From assembly GCF_000003815.2 (NCBI RefSeq), contig NC_049982.1:19047285-19092621 (forward strand): a stretch of 45,337 nucleotides of DNA. The letters are read 5' to 3'. How positions within the stretch are numbered: position 1 is the stretch's first letter; each line of letters opens with the position of its first letter. The notes below the pieces were generated by a model. The model ran no database searches and was not told the origin of the DNA. It saw only the letters and a list, made by a program, of their open reading frames with translations. This document shows, piece after piece, positions 1-11,300 of this stretch. Source of the stretch: Branchiostoma floridae. Its lineage: Eukaryota; Chordata; Leptocardii; Amphioxiformes; Branchiostomatidae. Both the position numbers and the translations under genes were made by a program.

Positions 1-420
1 CCTCCGCTCTTCCGATGATGCCGTGTCTGTAAAGTGTAAATGTAAGCTTTTGAAAAACAGCCTCGAAGTTTTCAGGGCCTGTGTGCTAAGATGATGCCGT
101 GTCTGTAAAGTGTAAAGTGTAAGATTTGAAAAAAGCCCGTTTTTTTTTTCACTGAGAGTGGTGGGTCATTGTCACAAGCTTTTGACAATTAACCCCGGTG
201 GTTAATGAGCCGTGTTTGTAAAGTGTAAATGTAAGCTTTTGAAAAACAGCCTCGAATTTTTTCAGGGCCTGTGTGCTAAGATGATGCCATGTCTGTAAAG
301 TGTAAAGTGTAAGATTAGGAAAAAGCCCCGTTTTATCACTGAGAGTGGTGGGTCATTGTCGCTAGCTTTTGTCAATTAGCCATGTCTGTAAGGTGTAGAG
401 CGTTGGAAGAAGCCTCTTTC
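1..420. repeat. Tandem repeat, about 190-bp period
   Basis: The phrase GTAAAGTGTAAATGTAAGC recurs near 30 and 217, each followed by AGCCTCGAA...TTTTTCAGGGCCTGTGTGCTAAGATGATGCC and then a second GTCTGTAAAGTGTAAAGTGT block. A third, degraded unit follows near 380. This is an array of roughly 190-bp units made of two related half-units. It runs off the left edge of the window. Confidence 0.75.
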
Positions 421-1501
421 GTTTCTCGGGGCATGCATGCTTGTAATAAAAGCGTTCGAAAAGGCGTCCATAAAGTGTAAAGTGGAAAAGTTGAGATGTT
501 CCCATTAATCTTTTTTTTCGAGAGCGGCGTAATTGATTAGCCTTCAGGTTTAGAAGAAAACCTCCTTTTCTTTCCAGAGAGCGCAATTCCCTTGGGTGCA
601 GTTATGTCATTGCGTTTGGGTTCAGTAATGTTTTTGCGTTTGGTCATTCGTGTGTGAGAGATTAGGTCATCGGTGTGTAAAGTTATTTGTAAAGTTCTGA
701 AATAGGTCATGTTTTTCTATGTCCGATTCCTTGCCAGTACTGGTCCAAGCAGAGGTCGAATCGCGCAGATATAGTAGTAGTCGAAAAGATTACACTCGCG
801 CTCTTCCTCTTCTACCTCTGATTGGAGAGTATGCAAACAGGTCGCCCGGTGCGTCCTCATGATCAAATGACCCTCTGGTTCTTCTGCCAACGACAGTCAC
901 CTGGGTAGTCACAGTGCTTTAAGTACCTATTACTTCCAAAGCTGTTAGGTAGTTTTATAAATAAGCTTGCTCCATAGTGGGCTTGCTGACATCAAGGAGG
1001 TTAACCTCCTTGCTGACATTCAGTATTTGTCAGTCAATATTTGAATGCGGTTATGAAGAAGGGGGCCGACCAGAATATATATTTCCAAAATTATTTGGAG
1101 CACCACGTGCTGGATCTTTGAACAAGTACTTTTATTTTCTAGATGCTGTAATTTACAATTGTCATTAAAATAGCCCCGTCTCGTCTAGGTACTAAGTAGG
1201 TAAGCAAGCTTTGAACAGCCAGACTTTGTGTGTATCAAATTTTAGCTGACTGTGCACGTGTGCCAAGTTGACAAATATGATTTCTGACAGGAGCGCTGGT
1301 GCGTGTAATCAAGTTTTCCACGGCTGATGTATCGGATTAGCCTCTACTACCNNNNNNNNNNNNNNNNNNNNNNNNNNNNNNNNNNNNNNNNNNNNNNNNN
1401 NNNNNNNNNNNNNNNNNNNNNNNNNNNNNNNNNNNNNNNNNNNNNNNNNNNATCAACAGGTGTTTGTCCTCAATCCAATCCAGCAACCGATCCGGATGTA
1501 A
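421..1501. other. Intergenic, nothing recognised
   Basis: I see no supported exon, RNA or element here. Short open frames have stops and no domain resemblance. A 100-N gap lies at 1352-1451. Confidence 0.5.
1352..1451. other. Assembly gap (100 N)
   Basis: Run of exactly 100 N. The true size is unknown. Confidence 0.99.
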
Positions 1502-2959
1502 TTATATTTCAGCCATACATAGTATGGTGAAATATATTGTATTCGTAATGTTTCTTTCTTTCTTTCTTCTTTCTTTCTTTCTTTCTTTCTCCTGTCAAAT
1601 CTTCAAAGTGATTCATCTCCGCCGTTCCTGTACCAAATGACCTGAAATTTGGCACAAGGGTAGAGTGAGCCAATACCAAAATGTGTTTTTTTCATTTTTT
1701 TCATATCTGCTCCTTAAATGATTTTATTAAGGTTTTATTGCAACTTTTGGACCAAAACTGTATAATTTGGCCCCCTGTACCATGGTATTACATCCAAATG
1801 ACCTGAAATTTGGGACAGAGGTACCCTAGATACTTATTCAAAGGATCCATGTATAATATTTGGTATAAATCACTTCAAAATGGCTCCTTAAGGAGATTTT
1901 TGTGGGAGAGTTTTGGATATGTGAGATTGAAGCGCCGAGGTCAACGACCTCTAGGTCATTCTGGTGTGTCAGGGCCACAGGTGTGCCAGGTAGATCCAAT
2001 TATCTACCTACCTACCTAGTCCATAGACATCCAGGTGGTTGGGGGACAAGGTAAATCCAATTAATGACCAGCCAATGAGCAAGCTCATTTTGCTGGAAGA
2101 GTCCATTGTTGGACAGGGGGTGTTTTTTAAAATTTACTTTTAGACTTTGGTGATAATGCCAATTTTTTTTTTAGCGGAAGTGTTTTTGCACTGAACCACT
2201 TGACATAAGACTACTACTGGGACAGTCCATTTTTGCACATAGGGGGGATTTTTTAAAAATTCAGTTTTGGACATGGGTGATGATTCCGAATTCCATTTGT
2301 TGAATGGAAGTTGACCCCCACCTGAAGACTGCACATGAGGAGGATTCGGCAGCCGATCAGCAAGCCTGGTGTTATCTGGAAGAGTCCATTCACGCACGGG
2401 GGACTTTTTTAAAATTCAGTTTTGGACTGTGTTGCTTATTATACAAAAGGCCATGTACTGTGAGTATTTCTGGACTATTGTGCAATTTTAAACAGGGTGT
2501 GCTGGGAGATTCCATTCTTCGACGAAGGGGGTATTCTTTTAAATTCATTTTGTGGGCTTTGTTGATTATGTCGATGTCCTATTTTTGCTGATGTACTTTT
2601 GGATCGCTCCAACTTACATAGGGGTATAACAGGAAGAGTCGATTCTTGCACAGAGGGGTTTTTTTTTTCATATATGGTTTTGGACGGCTGATGATTCAAA
2701 ATTCCATTACTTATCGGAAGTGTTTTTGGAGTCGTCTATTTTAACTTTCTACATGGAGTGCACTAGAAGAGTCCATTCTTGAAGGAGGTTTTGTAAGATT
2801 CATTTTTGCTCATAAGTGTGATTAGTAGTTAGAAGTCATTTTAAGCAGAAGTGTTCCATTTTTGCACATGGGTGATTTTGGAACAGTCTATTGTTACATG
2901 AGGAGGGAGATGGCTGAAATATGCTGTATTTGCTCTCAAGCAAATGTCGGCCTTTCTAG
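1502..2959 (+). mobile_element. Helitron-like non-autonomous element, copy 1
   Basis: The element starts with a palindrome, ATATTTCAGCCATAC-ATAG-TATGGTGAAATAT, followed by a TTTC microsatellite (about 1551-1590) and tandem-like internal blocks. Examples are GAAGAGTCCATT...TTTTTAAAATTCAGTTTTGGAC, repeated between about 2095 and 2900. It ends with a 7-bp hairpin, ATTTGCT-CTCA-AGCAAAT (2928-2945), ten bases before CTAG (2956-2959), with T following. A hairpin about ten bases before a CTAG|T end is the Helitron signature. The subterminal inverted motif ATATTTCAGCCAT at both ends plus the microsatellite resembles Helentron/HINE elements. No Rep-helicase is encoded. Confidence 0.7.
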
Positions 2960-3733
2960 TTATATTCTATAATTTAATGATAATTGTGGTGGCCCACGCT
3001 CTGAATGTAAAAAAAGAAACAGGTTCATTTTTACAGCATTTGTTTATTGACTAAGCAAAAGCCATTGCTTTTAAGTTTTTGAATAGACAGTAACCGCATA
3101 TCATTTCTACGTAACTTAATTGAAAAATTACAAGCCTGACCCTCTTGATAATCTGTCAACTTAAAGAAGTGTACAAACCCGTTTTATTTTACAAGTACGT
3201 TCAGAGCGAGTATACTCGTAAAATTGCAGCATTCTGAATGAAAAGTCATGGACATAGCCACAACATACCATAGCTGTATAGAATGTAACAAAGGTGTAAC
3301 AGAAAATTGCATGATATAGAACTATTTCGTTTTACATATCTATGTGAAAACTTGCAGGCTATGTATTGAGACAGTCTAGCACCGATTAAATCCGGGCACT
3401 GCATACTCCATACACTTGAACATGCTTTTGACTGTCAACATTTCTTTGACTATATAATCATTATATTACTATATATATTATATTATCATACTTGCGCAAA
3501 GAAATAAATAAAACGAGATACACAATGTCTGTCATTTTCCTGAATTAGCTGAATGTAATGGCGTCTGACTTTAAAATTAATAAAATTCCCATGAGCAACT
3601 TTATAAGAAGCCAACAAAAATCCAATGCATCGCGTAGGGAAGCAAATACAGGAGCGATTTTGCAGGGTAAAGCCGAACCATATTCAAGATTACTGCTGTA
3701 AGTGCTGTCAACCATAAGGAGGCACTACTGTAT
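2960..3733. other. Putative 3' UTR and downstream region of the minus-strand lectin gene
   Basis: AT-rich, no exon. TTTATT (AATAAA on the minus strand) at 3043-3048 and 3083-3088 could be polyadenylation signals for the gene ending at 3734. No other feature was seen. Confidence 0.35.
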
Positions 3734-6700
3734 TTACAACACAAACTCACAGATGAACATACGCTCATCGTCACAGTTGCCGAAACGCCAGCGGTACTTA
3801 TCCCTCCTAACGCTACTCATGTAGACACAATCGTTACCCGGCAAGTTCAGTCGCAGAGCGCGCTTGGCCCAGAACTTGTTGCGTTTCCTCCTCTTGTACG
3901 GGTCGCCATCGCTCCAGATCAGTGTTCCTTCAGTCACCCTGTCACTCAAGCCGATCCACACGTCACCACCAGCAACACTCCCAGCCGCCCTCTGTGGAGA
4001 GTTGAGCACTATAAGCATAACTGATTTTCATCAGGGGGCATTGTTCTCTGTATCATCTAACGTTACAAATAAAGCCGGGGTTTTATGGCAAATTATGAGA
4101 ACGACGGTTTCTGCAAAGTTAGTTAAACCCTTCCCGCGCCTGATGGCGCATAGGGCGGTGTCCATCTCTGTTTCCTTAGCCCAGGGCCACACTACGCAGT
4201 CACTACAGCAGGGGGCTAGTACACTGGTAGTGGTGTGTGTTCAACTTCCATACTCTTTCCTGAATGCTGAGTGCTAAGCAGAGAACGCAGCATGTGCCAT
4301 TTTTAGTCTTTGCTATGACCCGGCCGGGGATCGAACTCACGACCTACCGAATGCAAGGCGAACACTCTACCCACTAGGCTATTGCAATATACCCACAGCC
4401 AAAAATTTCAAGCAAGCAAACAAACGAAATCACTTGCTGTTCTATGTGCTGAGCTATGATGAACACGTATGACGTTTACCCTTATCAAGTCGTAGGTCTT
4501 CTTCGTCTTGGCGGTGACCAGCTGAGAGCCGTCCTGGAAACACTGCTGTTCTGCGGCCCCGTAACTGGACGGGGTTGTCACCAGCTTGTAGCAGCTTCCA
4601 GGTCGATGTAAATATCCCTCCGGGCACTGTGCTGTATGGAGTGAGTTGGGAAAAGGTCGTAGATACTTCAATTAAGGGTTAATGACCCGCCCCGAGGTGT
4701 ATATGGTGTCATTATACCCCCCCCCCCCCCACATTACGTCTACGAGCTCTAGATTACGAGGAGGCATGACCCTGACGGAAGGGGGGAAGTCTGACATTTC
4801 TTCGTCGGCATCAGGGTCATGTCTCCTCGTAATTTAGAGGTCGCAGACTCGTCGTCCGATCGATTTTCGCGTAATGTGAGGGGGTATAACGACATTTGCA
4901 TCGACACTGGTGCCGGTGTTGATGCAAATCGACACCGGTGCCGGTGTCGATTCATTCTGACCAATCAGAGGAAGGATACAAACCGGCCTGGCCGGAATCT
5001 ATGTGTTACTGCGGTACAGTCACTTCAGTAAAATGAGACATTAGAATGACCTTGACCCCAACCTTGTACTGGCATTCGTACATCAAACGTTAGGATTTAC
5101 ATACAATTTTGCAATATTATCATCCGTACACATAATGGTAAATATCATAGAGAGAACATGTGATTTCTGCGAGGTCTGTTTCAATGTATGTTAGTATTAA
5201 CTAATAACTATGTAATGTAATCATATTACAAATGTAATCATGTTACAAATAAGTATGTAATCATATTGTCTACTTCAATTTTTTCATTCGCATTTTCGGT
5301 TGATCTTGTATCGGAACCTAGAATTAACAGCTAGATTTCTGCATGAAAGCTACGAAAAGCTTACTGAATGATGTTTATAACAAGACTCATCCCATACTTT
5401 GCCGCTGGCATGTCCAGAGCCCGTTCCTCCCGATGACGTGTATGTAGCCAGGTGCGCAGTCAATAACATAGCAAACCACCTCTGTGCCCTCACACTGGCA
5501 GACTAGTCCTGGAGAATCTCGCACCGCCCACTCATCCCCATCCTACAAGTTTGATATGAATGGCATGGATAGTATGTACCAAGTTTATACAATTATAGTC
5601 AACGTTAATAGTCTAGTACTAACACTTTACGTTGTGTCTTTTATCTGTTTGTTGTATGAAGTCTTTTAATTTTGTCAAACATCAATACTGTCTAAATATG
5701 GGCGTAAGAAGATACGAAGGAAGGTAGAAGATAAGTTCCTGATAGAGACACAGAGAGAGAAAGAAAGAGATAAAGACAGAGAGAGAGAGAGTGGTATAGA
5801 GTTCAGTATATTAGAGGACCAGTCCACAGCGTTTGAAGTGACCCGGCCATAACACATTCATTACTGAGGCTGCTGGCCTGTGGAGGCAAATCTCCTACAC
5901 AGTTTACTTACATCATATTGCTCGCCTTCATAGTCACAACCATCGCTGCTGCACTGGTCCACAGGGATGCAGTCGCCGTCGTCCAGCACGTATCCGTCCA
6001 CACAGACGCAGCGGGGCGCGCACACGGCCAGGCAGGGCTGCGCGGAGCTGGGGTCCGCACAGGTGGCGGGACAAGCCGACCCGCACTCGTTCCACTCGCT
6101 GTGGGGTGGGCATGGTGGTTCTGAAGTGGGCTCTGTTCAATAGGAAAGAAAACAATTCGCACTGGTTGATCAATCAGTTGGATCATATGATGTAACAATA
6201 ACATGTAAGGGTTTGTTAATGAAGGTCGCTCCCGCGCTGCAAGGCGATGACACAGACCTGTCCCCTCACACTGGTCCTCTGGTATACAGCTGCCGTTGTT
6301 CAGCACGTACCCATCGTCACATGTGCAGCCGGCGATGCAGATCTTCGGACAGATGACGTTCGTTCCGAGATTCTCACATGTTGTCGGGCACGCCAATCCA
6401 CACCAGTCCCAACTACTGTGTGCAGGACATTCTATGGATAAGGTCGATGAATTATAATCATTACCAACAGAGCAATGAAACTCCAATTGAATCATCAATG
6501 ATCATCATGATGAGCAGCATTTGCGGATAGTAGATGTAGGTCGCTTCCATGTGTCTATCTGTGCTTATATCTATGAACCATACTGTAAGTATAACCTTAT
6601 CTTTAACGTATATGCGTGCAAGCCACTGGCAGCGTCGTGTTGGCTAAGTATTTCTGCGTATTAAGTAGTATTGTTCGAATTCACGTCAACGGCCATTCGG

Positions 6701-7003
6701 CGTACAAATACAAGAGGCAGAATACAGGAGACAACTTGACATTGACAACGAGTTCGTACAAAATTAAAACAGTCAAACACATTGCACAGGCAAAGAAACC
6801 ATCTACACAGGCTATGCGACTATACAGACCTGTCTCCCCACATTGATCCTGCAGGACACAGCTGCTGTTCTTTAGCACGTACCCATCATCACATGTACAG
6901 CCGGGAACGCAGATCTCCGGACAAATGACGTTCGTCCCGAGAGTCTCACAAGTTGTCGGGCATGCGGAGCCACACGGGTTCCAGGTGCTGTGTGCAGGAC
7001 ATT
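3734..7003 (-). CDS. TIL x3 - VWC-like - C-type lectin extracellular protein (3' part of gene)
   Basis: Six exons on the minus strand join with matching phases: 7003-6830, 6431-6258, 6120-5912, 5542-5398, 4631-4480 and 3991-3734 (stop TAA). The first three each begin in phase 1 and encode one cysteine-rich TIL/trypsin-inhibitor-like module with the CPxHSxW...CGxACPxTC...CxCxDGYVL pattern. The first two are both exactly 174 nt. The third continues into CDYEGEQYD, and the 145-nt exon adds LVCQCEGTEVVCYVIDC, which is VWC-like. The last two exons form one CTLD, starting CPEGYLHRPGSCYKL, then VWIGLSD and ending FICEF. No EPN/QPD or WND calcium-sugar motif is present, so classical sugar binding is doubtful. 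Likely secreted (inferred from the domains); no signal peptide is visible. The 5' exons are missing: upstream sequence is LINE-derived and then a gap at 7375. Family names are inferred from cysteine spacing. Confidence 0.8.
4120..4390 (-). mobile_element. tRNA-derived SINE
   Basis: On the minus strand the element starts with a tRNA-like head. It has an A box in TAGCCTAGTGGGTAGAGTG, an anticodon-like loop in CGCCTTGCATTCGG and a B box in GGTCGTGAGTTCGATCCCC (about 4315-4382). A non-tRNA body follows, running through CTGGGCTAAGGAAACAGAGA to the GCGCCATCAGGCGCGGG palindrome near 4130. It sits in the CTLD intron (3992-4479). The tRNA head does not fold into a full cloverleaf, so I do not call a tRNA gene. 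Confidence 0.7.
4708..4893. mobile_element. Foldback / inverted-repeat element
   Basis: The left arm 4708-4775 (GTCATTATACCCCC, ACATTACG, ATTACGAGGAGGCATGACCC) is an imperfect inverted copy of the right arm 4811-4893 (GGGTCATGTCTCCTCGTAAT, GTAATGTGAGGGGGTATAA). Only about 35 bp separate the arms. It lies in an intron of the lectin gene. No target duplication is clear. Confidence 0.6.
4895..4952. repeat. Pair of adjacent palindromes
   Basis: 4895-4928 reads TTTGCATCGACACTGG...GTGTTGATGCAAA, a 34-bp near-perfect palindrome. It is followed without a gap by AATCGACACCGGTGCCGGTGTCGATT (4927-4952), a second one made of the same core. Confidence 0.7.
5746..5796. repeat. GA-rich microsatellite
   Basis: Imperfect AGAGAGA run on the plus strand (poly CT on the minus strand) within an intron of the lectin gene. 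Confidence 0.8.
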
Positions 7004-7013
7004 CTGCAGAGAA

Positions 7014-7345
7014 CATCCAGTAGAAGATGAAGTGCACTTCACCGTTGATTGCGATATGTATGTCAATGATAGAAATACTCTATTTAGTTATATAGAAAGT
7101 AAATTCCCCCATTTTAGACACATGAGTAGCACTGACAACTTTATACTTCTCATGCGTTTTGACAAACCGACAAAAGCTAAACCCATACAGTCCTACATTT
7201 TCACCATTACCAAGAAGCGAGAAGAAGCCGAACTTTTGTGTTAGACTAGATTTGTGATACTTTTATACGTATATATCTTGACTTGTTGTGACCTGTACTT
7301 AGCTCGGTTGGGCAAAACTGTACAATAAAGGTCTTCATTTATTTA
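7014..7345 (+). mobile_element. 3' end of a non-LTR retrotransposon (LINE)
   Basis: The plus-strand frame reads HPVEDEVHFTVDCDMY and continues VNDRNTLFSYIESKF...TKAKPIQSYIFTITKKREEA to a stop at 7244. The (V/I)EDExHFLxxCxxY...R signature is the carboxy-terminal cysteine/histidine region found after the reverse transcriptase in CR1/L2/jockey-like elements. A short 3' UTR with AATAAA (7323-7328) follows. The 5' end is truncated about 10 bp from the acceptor of the lectin exon at 7003. Confidence 0.6.
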
Positions 7346-7374
7346 TGCATTGATGACAATCAATGCCATAAGGT

Positions 7375-7474
7375 NNNNNNNNNNNNNNNNNNNNNNNNNN
7401 NNNNNNNNNNNNNNNNNNNNNNNNNNNNNNNNNNNNNNNNNNNNNNNNNNNNNNNNNNNNNNNNNNNNNNNNNN
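7375..7474. other. Assembly gap (100 N)
   Basis: Run of 100 N between the lectin gene and the LRR gene. It may hide the 5' exons of the lectin gene. Confidence 0.99.
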
Positions 7475-8337
7475 TATTAATGTTGACTGAAAATACTTAT
7501 GCAAGGAATATATCATTCCAGATTGAGGGAAAGGACAACTCTGTAGCAGCTTAAATTGTATTCATCCTCCTTTGTTTGAAAGTTTTTGTTGATAGCACTG
7601 ATTAAGTTGAGTTAGCAATGTACTTAAAAAGTTACTAGTATCTGGTTAATTAATTGATTATGCAAGCATCACCTATTGGTTCGGGGACACTGCAAGGATC
7701 CGAAGCAAGCTTGTGACATTCAGGTCGTCTACAATGAAATCTTGCTTCCAATATTTTTGTGTTTGTGGTGTCTTTATTATTTGCAATTATAAGTGTTTCC
7801 TAATATTTCAGTTGCTTGTTTTATTGCCCCAACATGAAAAATTCTCTTTAAAAAAGGTGAGACAATCATACAAACTTTTCTAGTAATACAATTGATCGTA
7901 GAGATAGAATACAACATATTTACACCAGTCATAAAATTTACATCATAACCAAAAGGTATGAAGCCAGTTGTGCTATAAAAACAAATGTGTTCAATAACCA
8001 GTAGTCATTGAGCTGTAAAGTCACTCAGGTGTTGGCTAGCTATTATATTAATGCAACAACTCACTTAAAAACAACAATTTCATTCTGTAGCAGATGTGTG
8101 GTATAATGTTAGTCCAGCCTTGATTTTGCTCAAATGTAGGCCTCCAAATCTGACATACATGTATGTGTATCAAACCATGCCCACTGTGGTGTTTTGTTAA
8201 AAATTCTACCTGTACATCCCTGAAGTGTACAATTCACCCCCTCTTCATAATCATGACATTGGCTCTGTAGCCTTTTGTCTACTGTCAGGTACAGTGGCAT
8301 GATAATGGAGAAAATATGATTAGAAGTTCAGTCCACA
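7475..8337 (-). other. Putative 3' UTR and downstream region of the LRR gene
   Basis: AT-rich and without exons. Minus-strand AATAAA-like signals (TTTATT on plus) occur near 7770 and 7817. No repeat family was recognised. Confidence 0.35.
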
Positions 8338-11300
8338 TCAGCTCACAGCCATTTGGTCCACCCGGAGATACTCCCCAGTGTCCAGGTTCTTAGCCATGAG
8401 CTGGTTGGGATCCATGTTGGGGGTCTTGTGTTCAATGTGGACTCTCTTCACACAGCAATCCTGTAGGGGAAAGCACAGGAAAGTTACATTCCATGATGGA
8501 ATGTAACTTTCATTTCCATGGCAACTGTCAGATAAAAGCAGATGCACTTTGTAAACTGTGATCAGATGGTACCAACACTTTGGAGATCAGTCAAAAATAA
8601 GACATTTTTGTCTTAAATGCATGTAGAAAATATCACTTCACATTTTTAGAATAGAATGTTAACATTGTAAGCTGATGTCAAATGAAAGCAGTTCAGTGAC
8701 TGAACATACAGNNNNNNNNNNNNNNNNNNNNNNNNNNNNNNNNNNNNNNNNNNNNNNNNNNNNNNNNNNNNNNNNNNNNNNNNNNNNNNNNNNNNNNNNN
8801 NNNNNNNNNNNGCTGCGCTGGTCACCTGTGTGCAGCCGGACACGTACACACAGTCCAGGTGCTGACAGCTGTTAGCCAGGCTCAGGATACTCCTGTCGGT
8901 CAACCTCCGCACCCCCGACAGGACAACCTCGCGCAGCGGGCAGCAACGGGACAGCTCACACACAGATGCATCCGTCAGCTGGGAAAAGCAAAGTCCTCAT
9001 CATGAACCTAGCTGAGCCTATAGCTACCTTTGGGCATCATGTTTCTATTGGGTCAAAATACTTTTTGATGGTTGAGCTCATGATGGCTACTTCATAGAAG
9101 AGGTTAAACGGGAGATATCTAACAGGAACAAGCAGTTTTCAAAATTCTTCAAGAAACAACAAGAACAAAATATATTTCATTACAATACTCTCAGCTTTAT
9201 GCCATTTTTTAGTTTTCAAAAGTATGCATCAAAGTAGAAATATAACGGTTGTGAGTTGTGAGTATTCATTCTTACACTGCGTCTGGGCTATCTAACTTTC
9301 TTGTAGTTGACAGCTAACTCACCTGATTACAGGTTTTAAAAGTCACATTCATGAGCTTGGAGCAATTTCTTGCCAAGGTCAGGAGAAGGTCATCCTTGAC
9401 TTCAGTAAGCCCAGCAACATGAAACCTCTCCAGGTTGGTACATGTGGATGCTATCACCTGCAGTACTTCCATAGACATCTGTGGGGTGATGTGCAGACAA
9501 AAACCTTGATAGTGTTTCTGACTTCATGAAATACAAGTAACATTACTACAACAATTCTGTAACTGTCATGAATATGAATGCTTTTTGAAAAGAAGTTGCA
9601 ATTGCTGCTTACAGTGTATTATGGGGACATTTTAAAACAGTGGCATTTGATGACAATCTTTTATAACGGTGCAGTATAATATTCTCATTTTACAGCAGTG
9701 TTGACGGTGCCACCTACACCCCAACTAAAAAAAAAGAAACCTTATGAATGCTGTGTCTTACAATGTTTGAAATACTGCTTCAGCTAGCTAAAATGTTGCA
9801 ATTTTTTTTGGAGGAGAATGCCCTCCAATTTCTTCTGTCTTTGGCACTTAAAACTTAGCCACCACTGCCAATATACTTGATGAGTCTAGTATATTCACCA
9901 ATACCCACAGATACGCATGCAGTGAAGATGAGACATGTGATGTTCTGTGCTCTCTCTGGGTCTTCAAACATGGGCAGTAGGGTAACACCTGTGACCTGTA
10001 GGGGGAAGATAATACAAATCTCACTTGATACTGATTGTCAATACAATGTATTACTGTGCTACTGCCTCAGTTGTACTACCATTGTACCATGAGTACTGGT
10101 ATTGCCAATATTGTAAAGAAGTCACAAAGCTTGTTGCTTCTTTCCTACATGCCATTATTTAAGGCTGTTTCACAATTTAAGCAAACACTGGCCAAATTTT
10201 CGATCAGCTAGAGTGCGATGAATTTCAAAATCGCCTGAGTGTCGAGTCTGTCGACCATATTTTTTGCTGAAAATCTGCCCTGTCACAAATTGGACTGGGC
10301 TTGGTGTCTCATCCTGGAAAGTTATTGTCTTTTGTACCTTTTTGGTGCACACCTGACATCACACTGAGGTTTAAATCTCAACATGCGAGCTACTAAGAAT
10401 TTCCCTAAGTCCTAGTAATCACAAGTATGCCTGATGTTCTTTGGCCAAAAATGCCCATTTAGAGCTTGCAGAANNNNNNNNNNNNNNNNNNNNNNNNNNN
10501 NNNNNNNNNNNNNNNNNNNNNNNNNNNNNNNNNNNNNNNNNNNNNNNNNNNNNNNNNNNNNNNNNNNNNNNNNNNNNNNNNNNNNNNGTACATGCATCAG
10601 TGACCTGTGTACAGAAGGAGAGCACTAGTCTCTGTAGGTTGACACAGTGGGCAGACACAGATCTCAGCAGAACATCGTCCACTGCAGTACAGCCACTCAG
10701 GTCCAGGTGCATCAGACTGCCTCCAATCTTGGGCAGAAGCTGGAAAACATCCAAGTCATAGAACACCATGGATGAGGTAGTGTCACAGCTAAAAGGGATT
10801 GTATCAAAATCAACTTTCAGCAAGATTGTAGAAAATTAGTTTGAAAACCATGTTTCTCCACTGTTCCTATACCCTTTTTCCTTTACTTGCATTGTACATA
10901 AACTATCTGCTCACCACTGTACAGCAGAAGTTAGTGGAGTAGCAAAAACACAGAAATATACCTTGCCACATCTGCTCAGACACTATAAAAGTAATTTTAA
11001 CAGGTTTATGCAACATGTATACCACCCCACTCACCATGTCCATAACCTCCACTGTGAGGTTGGAGATCCCACACAACACCAGCTCCTCCAGTCTCCTCAG
11101 CTTGGTCAGTCCTTCCAGTGTCTGTGGGTAGGGCAGCTGGACACCACACAGGGACAGGAACTGTACAGAAGAGAAACATTATTCTATAGTGACAACAGTG
11201 TGGTAGTGGTAATTATAAGACAGATTAAACCATCCAACAGATATCACAAGCTGTCTGGCAAAGTAGTGGCTGTAAGCGCAGCAACTCTGGATCTTTCAAT

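Noticed and set aside
4315-4390. Functional tRNA gene (Ala-like TGC anticodon)
   Set aside because: A and B boxes are present but the acceptor and anticodon stems do not pair, and a SINE body follows.
4408-4671. Single open frame as a stand-alone gene
   Set aside because: It is a CTLD exon (4631-4480) plus flanking intron; splice sites and phases place it in the larger lectin gene.
5908-6498. One long 196-aa minus-strand reading frame as a gene
   Set aside because: It reads through an intron between two TIL exons and switches out of the TIL frame in the downstream half.
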